From Desulfobulbaceae bacterium (GTDB taxonomy: Bacteria; Desulfobacterota; Desulfobulbia; Desulfobulbales; Desulfobulbaceae), in assembly GCA_011322715.1 (NCBI GenBank), contig DRLX01000215.1, positions 1 through 13,483 of the forward strand: 13,483 nucleotides of DNA, in the 5' to 3' direction. This document shows positions 1 to 7,094 of the stretch, one piece after another. The position numbers were made by a program, and so were the translations under genes. How positions within the stretch are numbered: position 1 is the first letter of the stretch; the number at the start of each line of letters is the position of its first letter. The notes under the pieces were generated by a model, which was not told where the DNA came from, made no database searches, and saw only the letters and a list, made by a program, of their open reading frames with translations.

Positions 1-237
1 AGTTTTGTGTCTTCAATAGTAGATGCGACAGTAAAATGAATGAAAGTAAGCGGATTTATTTTTTCATTGTATGATGAAATATAATTGATATGGTAATTTT
101 CTGTTAATGATATAGCGATATATAATTTTATTTTTGTGTTCTGGGTTAGGGGGCCTGTTGAGATCGTTGTTTCACTCGCTGCTGTTGCAAAGCGAAGCTG
201 TGGCGGAATACATACATGTGTTGAGTTTAAAATAAAA

Positions 238-305
238 TGGCTCCTCGATGTTTCGAGCGGATTTGGTCCAAATAGATCAAATCCGCTCGAAACATCGAGG
301 AGCCA
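238..305. repeat. Perfect 28-bp inverted repeat with 12-nt loop
   Basis: The left arm (238-265, beginning TGGCTCCTCGATG) is the exact reverse complement of the right arm (278-305), separated by a 12-base loop at 266-277. On the + strand the stem is followed by AAATAG, not a T-run. On the - strand it is followed by ATTTTATTTT, so it could act as an intrinsic terminator for leftward transcription. The length and perfection are greater than a typical terminator. A foldback or MITE-like element, or joined ends of an insertion sequence, are alternatives. The symmetry is seen directly; the role is unknown. Confidence 0.9.
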
Positions 306-352
306 AATAGTTAAGAGGGGCCTCTTTGCATATAGAGAGATCAGTAGCCTGA

Positions 353-362
353 TTTCGAGCGG
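353..362 (+). repeat. Partial third copy of the palindrome arm
   Basis: The ten bases TTTCGAGCGG repeat exactly the centre of the left arm of the palindrome (251-260). They are followed by CTCC, which recreates the GGCTCC found at the outer end of that arm. A chance match of ten bases within about 100 is possible but unlikely. It suggests a decayed or rearranged copy of the same element. Confidence 0.4.
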
Positions 363-411
363 CTCCAATGGGCCAGGGGGGGGCGACGATACCCTGTGAT
401 GAGCTACGATG

Positions 412-419
412 AAAGGTGG
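412..419 (+). promoter_or_regulatory. Shine-Dalgarno that sets the start of the sulfotransferase-like gene
   Basis: AAAGGTGG lies five bases upstream of the GTG at 425. An in-frame GTG at 416 lies inside this ribosome-binding sequence and has no good site of its own, so 425 is the better start. Confidence 0.6.
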
Positions 420-424
420 ATTTT

Positions 425-1447
425 GTGAAAATTATTTTGCACGTGGGTACCGAGAAGACAGGATCTACCAGTATACAGGCTGTATGCGGAGACAATCGGA
501 AGAGGTTGTTAGAAAAAGGATGGTTGTTTCCCGAAACAAGCAAGGCCTATAGTCATGTAAATTTAACAGTATGTGCATTAGAAGGTGCGCCTGATCATCC
601 TGTCCGTCAGTTATACAACTTGGGAGAGGAAAAAAAATGGTCTGATTTTTGCGATAATGTATTGAGCTCTTTGGAAAATCAAATTCATGTGCATGACCCT
701 GATCTATTACTTTTAAGCGATGAACATTTGAGCGGACATATTAATAATATTGACCAATTATTTAATTATAAAAAAATTATAGAGAGATATGGAAGTGTTT
801 CTTCTGTTATTATATATTTGCGCAGGCAAGATAGTTTAAGACTAAGTTTGTTTAGTGAAGCTGTTAAGGTTGGTAATCTGAAGAATTTTGATATATACAA
901 CCCATTGCCAATATTTGATGACATTCCTTTTAGGTTCAATTATATTAAGATGTTGGATAATTTTTCTGAAGTATTTGGAAGTGAAAAGTTAATTTTACGA
1001 ATTTTTGATAGAAAAGATTTGTTTTGCGGTAATGTTATTAGCGATTTTGTTAAAATATCTGGTGTGCCAATAACTGTTAATATGGATATATCGAGAGAAG
1101 AAAATAGATCAATAGATGCGAGAATAATTAAAAATGTTGCCAAAATTTCAATGTATCTTAAACAAAAAAATAATAAAATGGCAGATACACTACGGATAAT
1201 AATTATAAATCTTTTGCAAAGAACATTTAACGGTCCGGGTCCTGTGATGAAAGAATGTGTACATAATAAATTTATGGAGCAATTTGAGTCACAGAATAAT
1301 ATAATAAAGGAAAGATATTTTCCTAATCTTAATAGAACTGAATTGTTTAGACCTATAACTATTGATGAAGTTTGTTGTTATCCAGAATGCTCGTTTTCAT
1401 GGCAGAAAATGATACTTGAGTGTGTTAAATGTATGATTCTCACTTGA
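425..1447 (+). CDS. Sulfotransferase-like family protein
   Basis: From GTG 425 this encodes 340 residues. The N-terminus reads HVGTEKTGSTSIQ (residues 6-18), the P-loop-like 5'-phosphosulfate-binding signature of PAPS-dependent sulfotransferase folds. Further family marks are a hydrophobic strand ending in LLLLSDEHLSG (about 94-104) and VIIYLRRQDS (about 128-137), which resembles the 3'-phosphate-binding strand and helix. Proteins of this type are common in polysaccharide loci. By family it would move a sulfo group from PAPS to a sugar hydroxyl in the cytoplasm, but its substrate cannot be read and some relatives are uncharacterised. There is no signal peptide or membrane segment. The gene is strikingly AT-rich, close to one third GC, unlike the genes from 3379 onward, and many lysines and asparagines use A/T-rich codons. 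This suggests recent acquisition. It ends 32 bases before the methyltransferase gene, so the two may be cotranscribed. Confidence 0.7.
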   Translation: MKIILHVGTEKTGSTSIQAVCGDNRKRLLEKGWLFPETSKAYSHVNLTVCALEGAPDHPVRQLYNLGEEKKWSDFCDNVLSSLENQIHVHDPDLLLLSDEHLSGHINNIDQLFNYKKIIERYGSVSSVIIYLRRQDSLRLSLFSEAVKVGNLKNFDIYNPLPIFDDIPFRFNYIKMLDNFSEVFGSEKLILRIFDRKDLFCGNVISDFVKISGVPITVNMDISREENRSIDARIIKNVAKISMYLKQKNNKMADTLRIIIINLLQRTFNGPGPVMKECVHNKFMEQFESQNNIIKERYFPNLNRTELFRPITIDEVCCYPECSFSWQKMILECVKCMILT

Positions 1448-1479
1448 TAATATGTTGATTAAGTTTGATAACAAAGGCT

Positions 1480-3090
1480 ATGAAAAACAAGTTTCTTAAA
1501 TTAATCCTTCCTGTCAGAAGGAAGTTTTTGAATTCGAAAATAAGAAGCATTCAAGTTTCGCCCAGATCTCGTAATCAACTTGAATGTTGTACTGGTGTTG
1601 ATTATTTTTGTATTGATGATCAGGCTAATATATGTGTTTTTACCAAAAATGATCATGAATCTTCTGATCGTTGGTCATATATACAACATTGCGATGATCA
1701 GCGATATGCATTCTTGCTCTTTCCCGGAGAGATATTATACATAAATGATAAAATTTTTATCGATATAGATACCAAGCTGTTTGTTCGCTATACTGGCGCA
1801 TATTCTGAAGGCAGTAGGACCAGGTTGATTTGTGAGATTTCTTTTAATGACACGCACAAAAACATCTCTGAATGCATTGCATTGTTCCCTGTCCGAGGAA
1901 GAAAACAAGAGCGCAAATGGAGATGTGCAGAAATTGATGTCGGTTTTATGTCTGGAAAATCCGGTTTGTTTCAGGTTCGGTGTACAGTTGAGGATGGTAG
2001 TCCGGGATCCGGAAATGATGCGCTGGCAATTTCTGAACTATGTATTGCCAGAAGTGACTTAATGGCGAAAGCCCGGGCCAGAACCTTTAAGAATTTGAGG
2101 TCTCGCAATGAGCTTGCCCATTTCAGCCAGGTATATAAACACAAGATGTACAGCAAGATGCAGGACCGTCTTTCAGATGCTGTTGAAGGACGAGATCGCC
2201 CTGTACGCAGACTGAAGGGAGCTATCGAAAGGCAGGAACACAATATTCAAGAGTTGCGGGCTCTTGATGATGAGCTGCCATTGAAAGATGAATCCGCGTA
2301 TGCCTACGCCCACCGTCTTCTTGCCGGTTTTATCGGCAGACAGCCTCCAGACTTTTCCTCTCGTCTTGAATTGAAATCCGCTGAAAGACCACTGAGAGTC
2401 CTTTCTCTGTGCTGCGGTGCTGCCCGTATTGAAGCGGCCTACTCCCTTCGGGTAGGGGACAGGGTGGAGTGGACACTGCTTGATATCAACCGTGATCTGC
2501 TTCGTATGGCAGCCACACAGTTTGCCCCCAGTATAAAGGTGGATCTCGTCGAAGGAGATGTTAACTGTCTTGAACCTACAGGTGAAAAGTGGGATATCAT
2601 CATGTGTGTGTCTGCCCTGCATCATGTGGTTGAGTTGGAAAATGTGATAGGGTTTTGCCATAAAAGCCTCACTGAAAATGGGGAGTTTTGGAGTGTCGGT
2701 GAGAATATAGGGCGTAATGGTAACCGGTTGTGGCCAGATGCCAGAATTGCGGCTAACCTGTTTTTCCGCCAGCTTCCGGACCGATTACGTCTGAATAGTC
2801 ACACGGGGGAAATCGATGAGGAGATACCTGACAAGGATTATTCGGTTGGTTGTTTCGAGGGAATCAGGAGTGAAGAGATCATTGATATAATAAACAGCTA
2901 TTTTGTGCCGCTGGATGTCCATATACGAAATTGTTTCCTCTGGCGTCTTGTCAATCTGGCCTACAGCGATAACTATGATCTGCAAGATCAGGAAGATCGA
3001 CAGTGGCTGCAGCAGGCCGCCTTGCATGAATACCAATTTTTCACCAATGGTGGCCGCGGTACCGAACTATTTGGTGTGTTCCGGAAATAG
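1480..3090 (+). CDS. Two-domain class I SAM-dependent methyltransferase
   Basis: I choose the ATG at 1480 (536 residues). An in-frame TTG at 1465 would add five residues but has no better ribosome site; AAAGG sits close before 1480. Residues about 75-195 are rich in predicted beta strands with few helices and look like a beta-sandwich, family not recognised. Residues about 200-300 are charged and probably helical. The C-terminal part is a class I methyltransferase: motif I is VLSLCCGAARI (about 307-317), the acidic ribose-binding end is LLDIN (about 333-337), then GDV near 360 and the motif IV region with ALHHV near 380, followed by GENIGRNGN. The motif I glycines are reduced compared with GxGxG, but the order is intact. 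Beside an ABC exporter it may methylate a sugar or cap the chain end, as methyltransferases do in some ABC-dependent O-antigens. The first third is AT-rich and the last half GC-rich. Confidence 0.75.
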   Translation: MKNKFLKLILPVRRKFLNSKIRSIQVSPRSRNQLECCTGVDYFCIDDQANICVFTKNDHESSDRWSYIQHCDDQRYAFLLFPGEILYINDKIFIDIDTKLFVRYTGAYSEGSRTRLICEISFNDTHKNISECIALFPVRGRKQERKWRCAEIDVGFMSGKSGLFQVRCTVEDGSPGSGNDALAISELCIARSDLMAKARARTFKNLRSRNELAHFSQVYKHKMYSKMQDRLSDAVEGRDRPVRRLKGAIERQEHNIQELRALDDELPLKDESAYAYAHRLLAGFIGRQPPDFSSRLELKSAERPLRVLSLCCGAARIEAAYSLRVGDRVEWTLLDINRDLLRMAATQFAPSIKVDLVEGDVNCLEPTGEKWDIIMCVSALHHVVELENVIGFCHKSLTENGEFWSVGENIGRNGNRLWPDARIAANLFFRQLPDRLRLNSHTGEIDEEIPDKDYSVGCFEGIRSEEIIDIINSYFVPLDVHIRNCFLWRLVNLAYSDNYDLQDQEDRQWLQQAALHEYQFFTNGGRGTELFGVFRK

Positions 3091-3378
3091 GTATTGGTCC
3101 TTCTTGATCATCACAGGCCACCCTCTTCTTCTGTCACACATGTCTGTTAAGATATAAGTTTCGTTAGAGGCCCATGCTTTGCACGGTAACGCTTGCCAGC
3201 ATAGGCTGCCATAGAGGTCAAGTGTGCCCGCACATAGCCAGGGAACCTGAGCCAACTTACATGGTTGAGGCATATAAAATATCTGGTTACGAGTCATGAG
3301 ATGGCTTATCCCCGGTCAAGAAGCCAAAGGACCTCTCCTGCTGTAAATCCGGCCTGAATAAGGTTCCAAGAAAAAAGA
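3091..3378. other. 288-bp spacer before the exporter genes
   Basis: I find no gene I can support, no RNA gene and no strong terminator. A 76-codon open frame on the - strand (3067-3297) runs into the end of the methyltransferase gene. It is rich in cysteine and tryptophan and resembles nothing I recognise. No -35/-10 pair of good quality stands out, though a promoter for the exporter run would be expected here. It might be decayed coding sequence. Confidence 0.5.
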
Positions 3379-4152
3379 ATGATGCGCAAAAATCTGCCAC
3401 ATTATACACGATTCGTCTTTTTCAAGGTAATTGCGAATCTCAAGTCTGAATCATCGAGAAACTATTTAAGTTATCTTTGGTGGATAATCGAACCATTGCT
3501 TCAGATGGTGCTCTTCTATCTGGTATTCGGTGTACTCCTCCGAAGAGGTACCGAGAATTTCGTCGTCTTCCTTATGACCGGTCTCATTCCTTGGCTCTGG
3601 TTCAACAAATCCCTCAACCACGGAATGAACTCAATTCAACAGGGTAAGGGGCTGATGATGCAGGTACACATCCCAAAGATCATCTTTCCTTCTGTCTCCA
3701 TTTTCCAGAATGCCATCAAGCAGACCGTTGTCATGCTGCTGCTTCTGATTTTTCTTTTCTTCGCCGGTGTCTCTCCCTCTTTTTCGTGGCTAACATTGCC
3801 GGCACTCTTTGCCACCGAGTTCCTGATGATCACCTGCTGCACCTTCGCCTTGGCACTGGTCGTCCCCTTCCTTCCCGATCTGCGCGTGATCATCCCCTTC
3901 TTCCTGCAGGCCCTGATGTTCGGATCGGGTGTATTTTACAGTCTTGACATGATTTCTCCCGACAAGCGGGAACTTTTCTATATTCTCAACCCAATGGCAA
4001 ACCTCCTGGCAAACTATCGTGCTGTTTTGCTTGAACATCGTTTACCGAACTGGACAGCGATGGGAATTATATCCCTCGTGTCGTTCTGTCTGACGGCATT
4101 CCTGTGTCAGGTGGCTCACAGGCTCGATCGTGTCTACCCAAGGGTCGTATAA
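3379..4152 (+). CDS. O-antigen/polysaccharide ABC transporter permease (Wzm type)
   Basis: This 257-residue protein has the ABC-2 permease layout: a cytoplasmic N-terminal amphipathic stretch, then about six membrane segments near residues 35-52, 60-77, 107-130, 137-165, 172-188 and 227-245. The phrase NYLSYLWWIIEPLLQMVLFY before and in the first segment is typical of Wzm/KpsM/TagG-type permeases. With Wzt it would form the inner-membrane exporter that moves an undecaprenyl-linked glycan to the periplasm. The length is normal for the family. Two ATG codons stand in tandem at 3379 and 3382, preceded by a purine-rich but weak ribosome site, so either may be used. Its stop overlaps the start of wzt (TAATG), the usual arrangement for this pair. 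It probably opens the exporter operon. Confidence 0.9.
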   Translation: MMRKNLPHYTRFVFFKVIANLKSESSRNYLSYLWWIIEPLLQMVLFYLVFGVLLRRGTENFVVFLMTGLIPWLWFNKSLNHGMNSIQQGKGLMMQVHIPKIIFPSVSIFQNAIKQTVVMLLLLIFLFFAGVSPSFSWLTLPALFATEFLMITCCTFALALVVPFLPDLRVIIPFFLQALMFGSGVFYSLDMISPDKRELFYILNPMANLLANYRAVLLEHRLPNWTAMGIISLVSFCLTAFLCQVAHRLDRVYPRVV

Positions 4153-4865
4153 TGAGCAGTGCAGCACCGTTAATCTCTGTCCGAAATGTCGGAGTACGGT
4201 ACCGGGTCAATAGAAATCCTTTCCGGAAGAGATACTACGACGCCCTGAAGAATATTTCTTTTGATTTGTATCCTGGTGATTCTCTTGGAATCGTCGGCAG
4301 GAACGGGGCTGGCAAGACCACCATGCTTCGGTTGCTCAGCGGGATAATTGCTCCTGACAGTGGGTATATTGATTTCGCCGACATAACGACCTCTCTTTTA
4401 TCCCTCCAGGTTGGGTTTGATCCGGAACTCTCCGGCCGGGATAATGCCATTCTCAGTGGCATGTTGCTGGGTTTTCCCATGAAGACCATTGAGAGTAATC
4501 TTGATACGATCTTCGCTTTTTCAGAGTTGACAGATTTTATTGACAAACCAGTCAAATTTTATTCTGCAGGCATGCGGGCCAGGTTGGGTTTTTCCATCAC
4601 TCTTGGCCTTAGTCCGGATGTGTTACTGATCGACGAGGTGCTGGGAGTCGGCGATATTGATTTCAGAAAGAAGTCCATGGAGGTGATGAAAGAGAAACTT
4701 CTGTCCGATCAGACAATCGTTCTGGTCTCCCACAGTGCGGCAACAGTGAAGGAACTGTGTAATCGGGCTGTATGGATCAAGAATGGAGTCTCGAAAATGG
4801 AAGGTGATGCGGTGACCGTAGTTAATGCCTACGAACAGGATCTACTGCGCCATGCTAAAAAATAA
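4152..4865 (+). CDS. Polysaccharide ABC transporter ATPase (Wzt type, short form)
   Basis: The start is ATG 4152, which overlaps the permease stop by one base; this gives 237 residues. The nucleotide-binding domain is complete: Walker A GRNGAGKT (49-56), Q-loop glutamine 86, signature YSAGM (137-141, the form used by this subfamily in place of LSGGQ), Walker B VLLIDE (157-162) and switch histidine 194 in VLVSHS. It powers export by the Wzm-like partner at the cytoplasmic face. The protein ends soon after the ATPase fold, so it lacks the roughly 150-200 residue C-terminal glycan-binding domain of Wzt proteins such as those of E. coli O8/O9a. It is instead like KpsT/TagH or the short Wzt of systems that do not read a chain cap. 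It overlaps the next gene by 14 bases. Confidence 0.93.
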   Translation: MSSAAPLISVRNVGVRYRVNRNPFRKRYYDALKNISFDLYPGDSLGIVGRNGAGKTTMLRLLSGIIAPDSGYIDFADITTSLLSLQVGFDPELSGRDNAILSGMLLGFPMKTIESNLDTIFAFSELTDFIDKPVKFYSAGMRARLGFSITLGLSPDVLLIDEVLGVGDIDFRKKSMEVMKEKLLSDQTIVLVSHSAATVKELCNRAVWIKNGVSKMEGDAVTVVNAYEQDLLRHAKK

Positions 4866-5979
4866 TAATCACTCCCGGCCGATAAAGGTTTGTACTGTTA
4901 TCGGGACCAGGCCTGAGGCAATCAAGATGGCACCGGTGGTGCAGGCCCTGCGTCGGCAGTCGTGGGCCAAGGTTATGGTCCTGGCAACGGCTCAGCACCG
5001 GGAGATGCTGGATCAGGTTTTTTCCCTGTTCAACCTGCGGGCCGAAAGGGATCTTGATGTGATGGTGCAAAACCAGACCCTGTCAGATCTTACTGCCCGG
5101 CTGATCGTTTCGCTGGACGCTGCACTGAGCGAAATGCAACCCGATGTCGTTCTGGCCCAGGGTGACACCACGACTGTGCTGTGCTGTGCCCTGGCGTCAT
5201 TTTACCAGGGGATCGCTTTTGGGCATGTTGAGGCGGGTTTGCGGACCGGTGACCTGTATAATCCGTTTCCCGAAGAGATGAACCGTGTGGTTGCCAGCAG
5301 GCTGGCACGGTTTCATTTTGCTCCTACGGAGCGCTCTCGCCAGAATCTTCTCAATGAGGGAATCGCAGAGGACAAGGTTTTTGTGACCGGCAATACCGTC
5401 ATCGATGCCCTGCTGATGGTTGCCAGGAAAGATATCGATATCGGGATTGAACTCGATCCCACCAGGCGCATGATTCTTGTCACCGCACATCGGCGGGAGA
5501 ACTTCGGACAACCATTTCTGGAAATCTGTCGGGCCATTCGGCGTCTGGTCGAAATATATCCCGATATCGAGATACTCTATCCTGTACATCCTAATCCCAA
5601 CGTCAGGGAAGTCGCCTACCGGGAACTTGACAACCAATCCAGGATCCACCTTTGTCCTCCTTTGGATTATGGTCCTTTTGTCACGGCCATGAAAAAGGCG
5701 TATCTCATCCTGACCGATTCCGGAGGGGTACAGGAGGAGGCGCCAGCACTCGGCAAACCGGTGATAGTTCTTCGCTCCGATACTGAACGACCCGAGGCGG
5801 TTGACAAGGATGTAGTCAGGATGGCAGGAACAAACCAAGACAGGATAGTAGAGGAAGCAGGACGGTTGCTTGATGACCCGGAACATTACAAGGGGATGGC
5901 GAAGGGAGCCTCTCCCTATGGGGATGGGCATGCGGCAGCGCGGATAGTGGACATTCTCAAGAAGTTTCATGGGCGATGA
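4852..5979 (+). CDS. wecB: UDP-N-acetylglucosamine 2-epimerase (non-hydrolysing)
   Basis: From ATG 4852 the product is 375 residues, the usual length for WecB/MnaA. It interconverts UDP-GlcNAc and UDP-ManNAc in the cytoplasm. The whole motif series is present: VIGTRPEAIKMAPV (GTRPEAIK at 18-25), QGDTTT (103-108), HVEAGLRTGD (125-134) followed by NPFPEEMNR, HRRENFG (213-219), HPNP (246-249), TDSGGVQEEA (288-297) and TERPE (311-315). An upstream in-frame ATG at 4825 would lengthen the overlap with wzt and add residues not seen in the family, so 4852 is preferred; AGGA lies 11 bases before it. No UDP-ManNAc dehydrogenase (WecC) is in the window, so ManNAc may be used directly or oxidised by an enzyme coded elsewhere. 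Its stop overlaps the next start (ATGA). Confidence 0.95.
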   Translation: MLKNNNHSRPIKVCTVIGTRPEAIKMAPVVQALRRQSWAKVMVLATAQHREMLDQVFSLFNLRAERDLDVMVQNQTLSDLTARLIVSLDAALSEMQPDVVLAQGDTTTVLCCALASFYQGIAFGHVEAGLRTGDLYNPFPEEMNRVVASRLARFHFAPTERSRQNLLNEGIAEDKVFVTGNTVIDALLMVARKDIDIGIELDPTRRMILVTAHRRENFGQPFLEICRAIRRLVEIYPDIEILYPVHPNPNVREVAYRELDNQSRIHLCPPLDYGPFVTAMKKAYLILTDSGGVQEEAPALGKPVIVLRSDTERPEAVDKDVVRMAGTNQDRIVEEAGRLLDDPEHYKGMAKGASPYGDGHAAARIVDILKKFHGR

Positions 5980-7094
5980 AGCTGATCTATCTCTCTCCCG
6001 TGCACTGGCAGAGTTATGCCCAGCGTCCCCATTTCATGATCCGCTCTCTGCTGGATAATGGCATTCGGGAACTCTTGTGGCTTAACCCCTACTGCGCGAG
6101 ATTGCCCCGCTGGAGTGATCTGCAGCGACGGAGATCGCTTTATGATCAGAATACGGCCTTACAGGATCGGGTGGAGGTGCTCCGGGTTCCGGCCCTGCCT
6201 CTAGAACCGTTGCCGGTGTTTTCTCGCCTCAATGCGTTGGCCTGGACAGGGACTTTGCGGAGAATCCGGAGTTTCGTGGCTGACGGGAGATATATTCTGG
6301 GTATTGGCCGCCCTGTACGACTCGGCTTGACTCTTTTGCGGAGACTGCGGCCGGCATGGAGCTTTTACGATGCCATGGATGACTTTCCCGAGTTTCACTC
6401 GGGGGCCTCAAAGAGGGCGATGGCTTGTCACGAGCTGGCTATCGCCAGCGCTGTTGACACTGTCATTACCTCATCAACCTACCTGCAGGGGAAGTTTCAT
6501 TGCCTCGGCCTTCGTCCAAAACTGATCCGTAATGGTTGCGAAATCGAGGCGGGATCACCGCCTTCCGGTTGCCGGCACATCCCTCCGGTTCTGGGATATC
6601 TCGGAACCATGGGTTCCTGGTTTGACTGGGACCTTGTTCATTCCATTGCCCGCCAGGTTCCGGATATCGTGGTCAGGCTCATCGGGCCTGTATTCGATCC
6701 GCCAGGTTGTGATATGCCAGGCAATGTGGAAATATTGCCACCTTGTTCCCATGATGAGGTCAGAAATCACATGGCGGGATTCAGTGCCGGTCTCATTCCT
6801 TTCCGAGTGAATGCCCTGACAAGAGGTGTTGATCCGATCAAGTATTATGAATACAGGTCACTCGGACTGCCGGTACTGACGACACGATTTGGTGAAATGA
6901 GACTGCGCGAGAAAACAGAAGGTGTTTTTTTCCTTGATGAGGGAGAATCTCTGCCAAGTCTCCTTGCCAGGGCCTTCGGGTGGGCGGCCAAGCTCGATGC
7001 AAGGGAACCACTGATGTTTTACCGGCAAAACAACTGGAGCGTCCGATTCTCAGGCCTGATACCCCGTCGCTATATGGAGGATTATGGCGACTGA
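5976..7094 (+). CDS. Glycosyltransferase, GT-B fold (GT4/TuaH-like)
   Basis: This 372-residue soluble protein starts at the ATG that overlaps the wecB stop. The N-terminus MKLIYLSPVHWQSYAQRPHF matches GT-B transferases whose first strand ends in a W...QRPHF motif, as in TuaH-like proteins. Other marks are FYDAMDDFPEF (about 130-140), IRNGCEI (about 184-190) at the domain junction, LGYLGTMGSWFDWDL (206-220) opening the C-terminal Rossmann domain, and the nucleotide-sugar region GVDPIKYYEY (284-293) with LGLPVLTT. It should add one sugar to the lipid-linked glycan at the cytoplasmic face. Donor and linkage cannot be told from sequence. It overlaps the following gene by 11 bases, which points to coupled translation. 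Confidence 0.82.
   Translation: MKLIYLSPVHWQSYAQRPHFMIRSLLDNGIRELLWLNPYCARLPRWSDLQRRRSLYDQNTALQDRVEVLRVPALPLEPLPVFSRLNALAWTGTLRRIRSFVADGRYILGIGRPVRLGLTLLRRLRPAWSFYDAMDDFPEFHSGASKRAMACHELAIASAVDTVITSSTYLQGKFHCLGLRPKLIRNGCEIEAGSPPSGCRHIPPVLGYLGTMGSWFDWDLVHSIARQVPDIVVRLIGPVFDPPGCDMPGNVEILPPCSHDEVRNHMAGFSAGLIPFRVNALTRGVDPIKYYEYRSLGLPVLTTRFGEMRLREKTEGVFFLDEGESLPSLLARAFGWAAKLDAREPLMFYRQNNWSVRFSGLIPRRYMEDYGD

Larger units (their letters stand above)
1..424. other. AT-rich non-coding leader with inverted repeat and G-tract
   Basis: I see no supported gene in this stretch. The first about 130 bases are very AT-rich. Frame 1 gives a short open tail ending at a TGA at 37-39, and frame 3 an open tail ending near base 74. 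Either could be the end of a gene lying upstream, but neither is recognisable. Several promoter-like hexamers occur (TTGATA at 85-90 followed 17 bases later by TGATAT; TATAAT at 80-85 and 121-126), but in such AT-rich DNA they are weak evidence. The second half is richer in GC and holds the inverted repeat at 238-305, a fragment of the same arm at 353-362 and a run of eight G at 376-383. An apparent open frame at 136-399 crosses the palindrome and has low-complexity composition, so I do not call it. Confidence 0.6.

Noticed and set aside
238..305. CRISPR repeat or array
   Set aside because: Only one palindrome and one short fragment are present, with no regular repeat-spacer pattern.
136..399. 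87-codon + frame crossing the palindrome and the G8 tract
   Set aside because: No ribosome site, no recognisable motif, and the sequence is dictated by the inverted repeat and the G run.
3067..3297. 76-codon - strand frame in the gap before wzm
   Set aside because: It overlaps the methyltransferase 3' end, has an unusual composition and matches no family I know. Kept only as an observation.
5197..5970. 257-codon open frame on the - strand opposite wecB
   Set aside because: wecB is complete and conserved on the + strand, so this frame is an antisense by-product.
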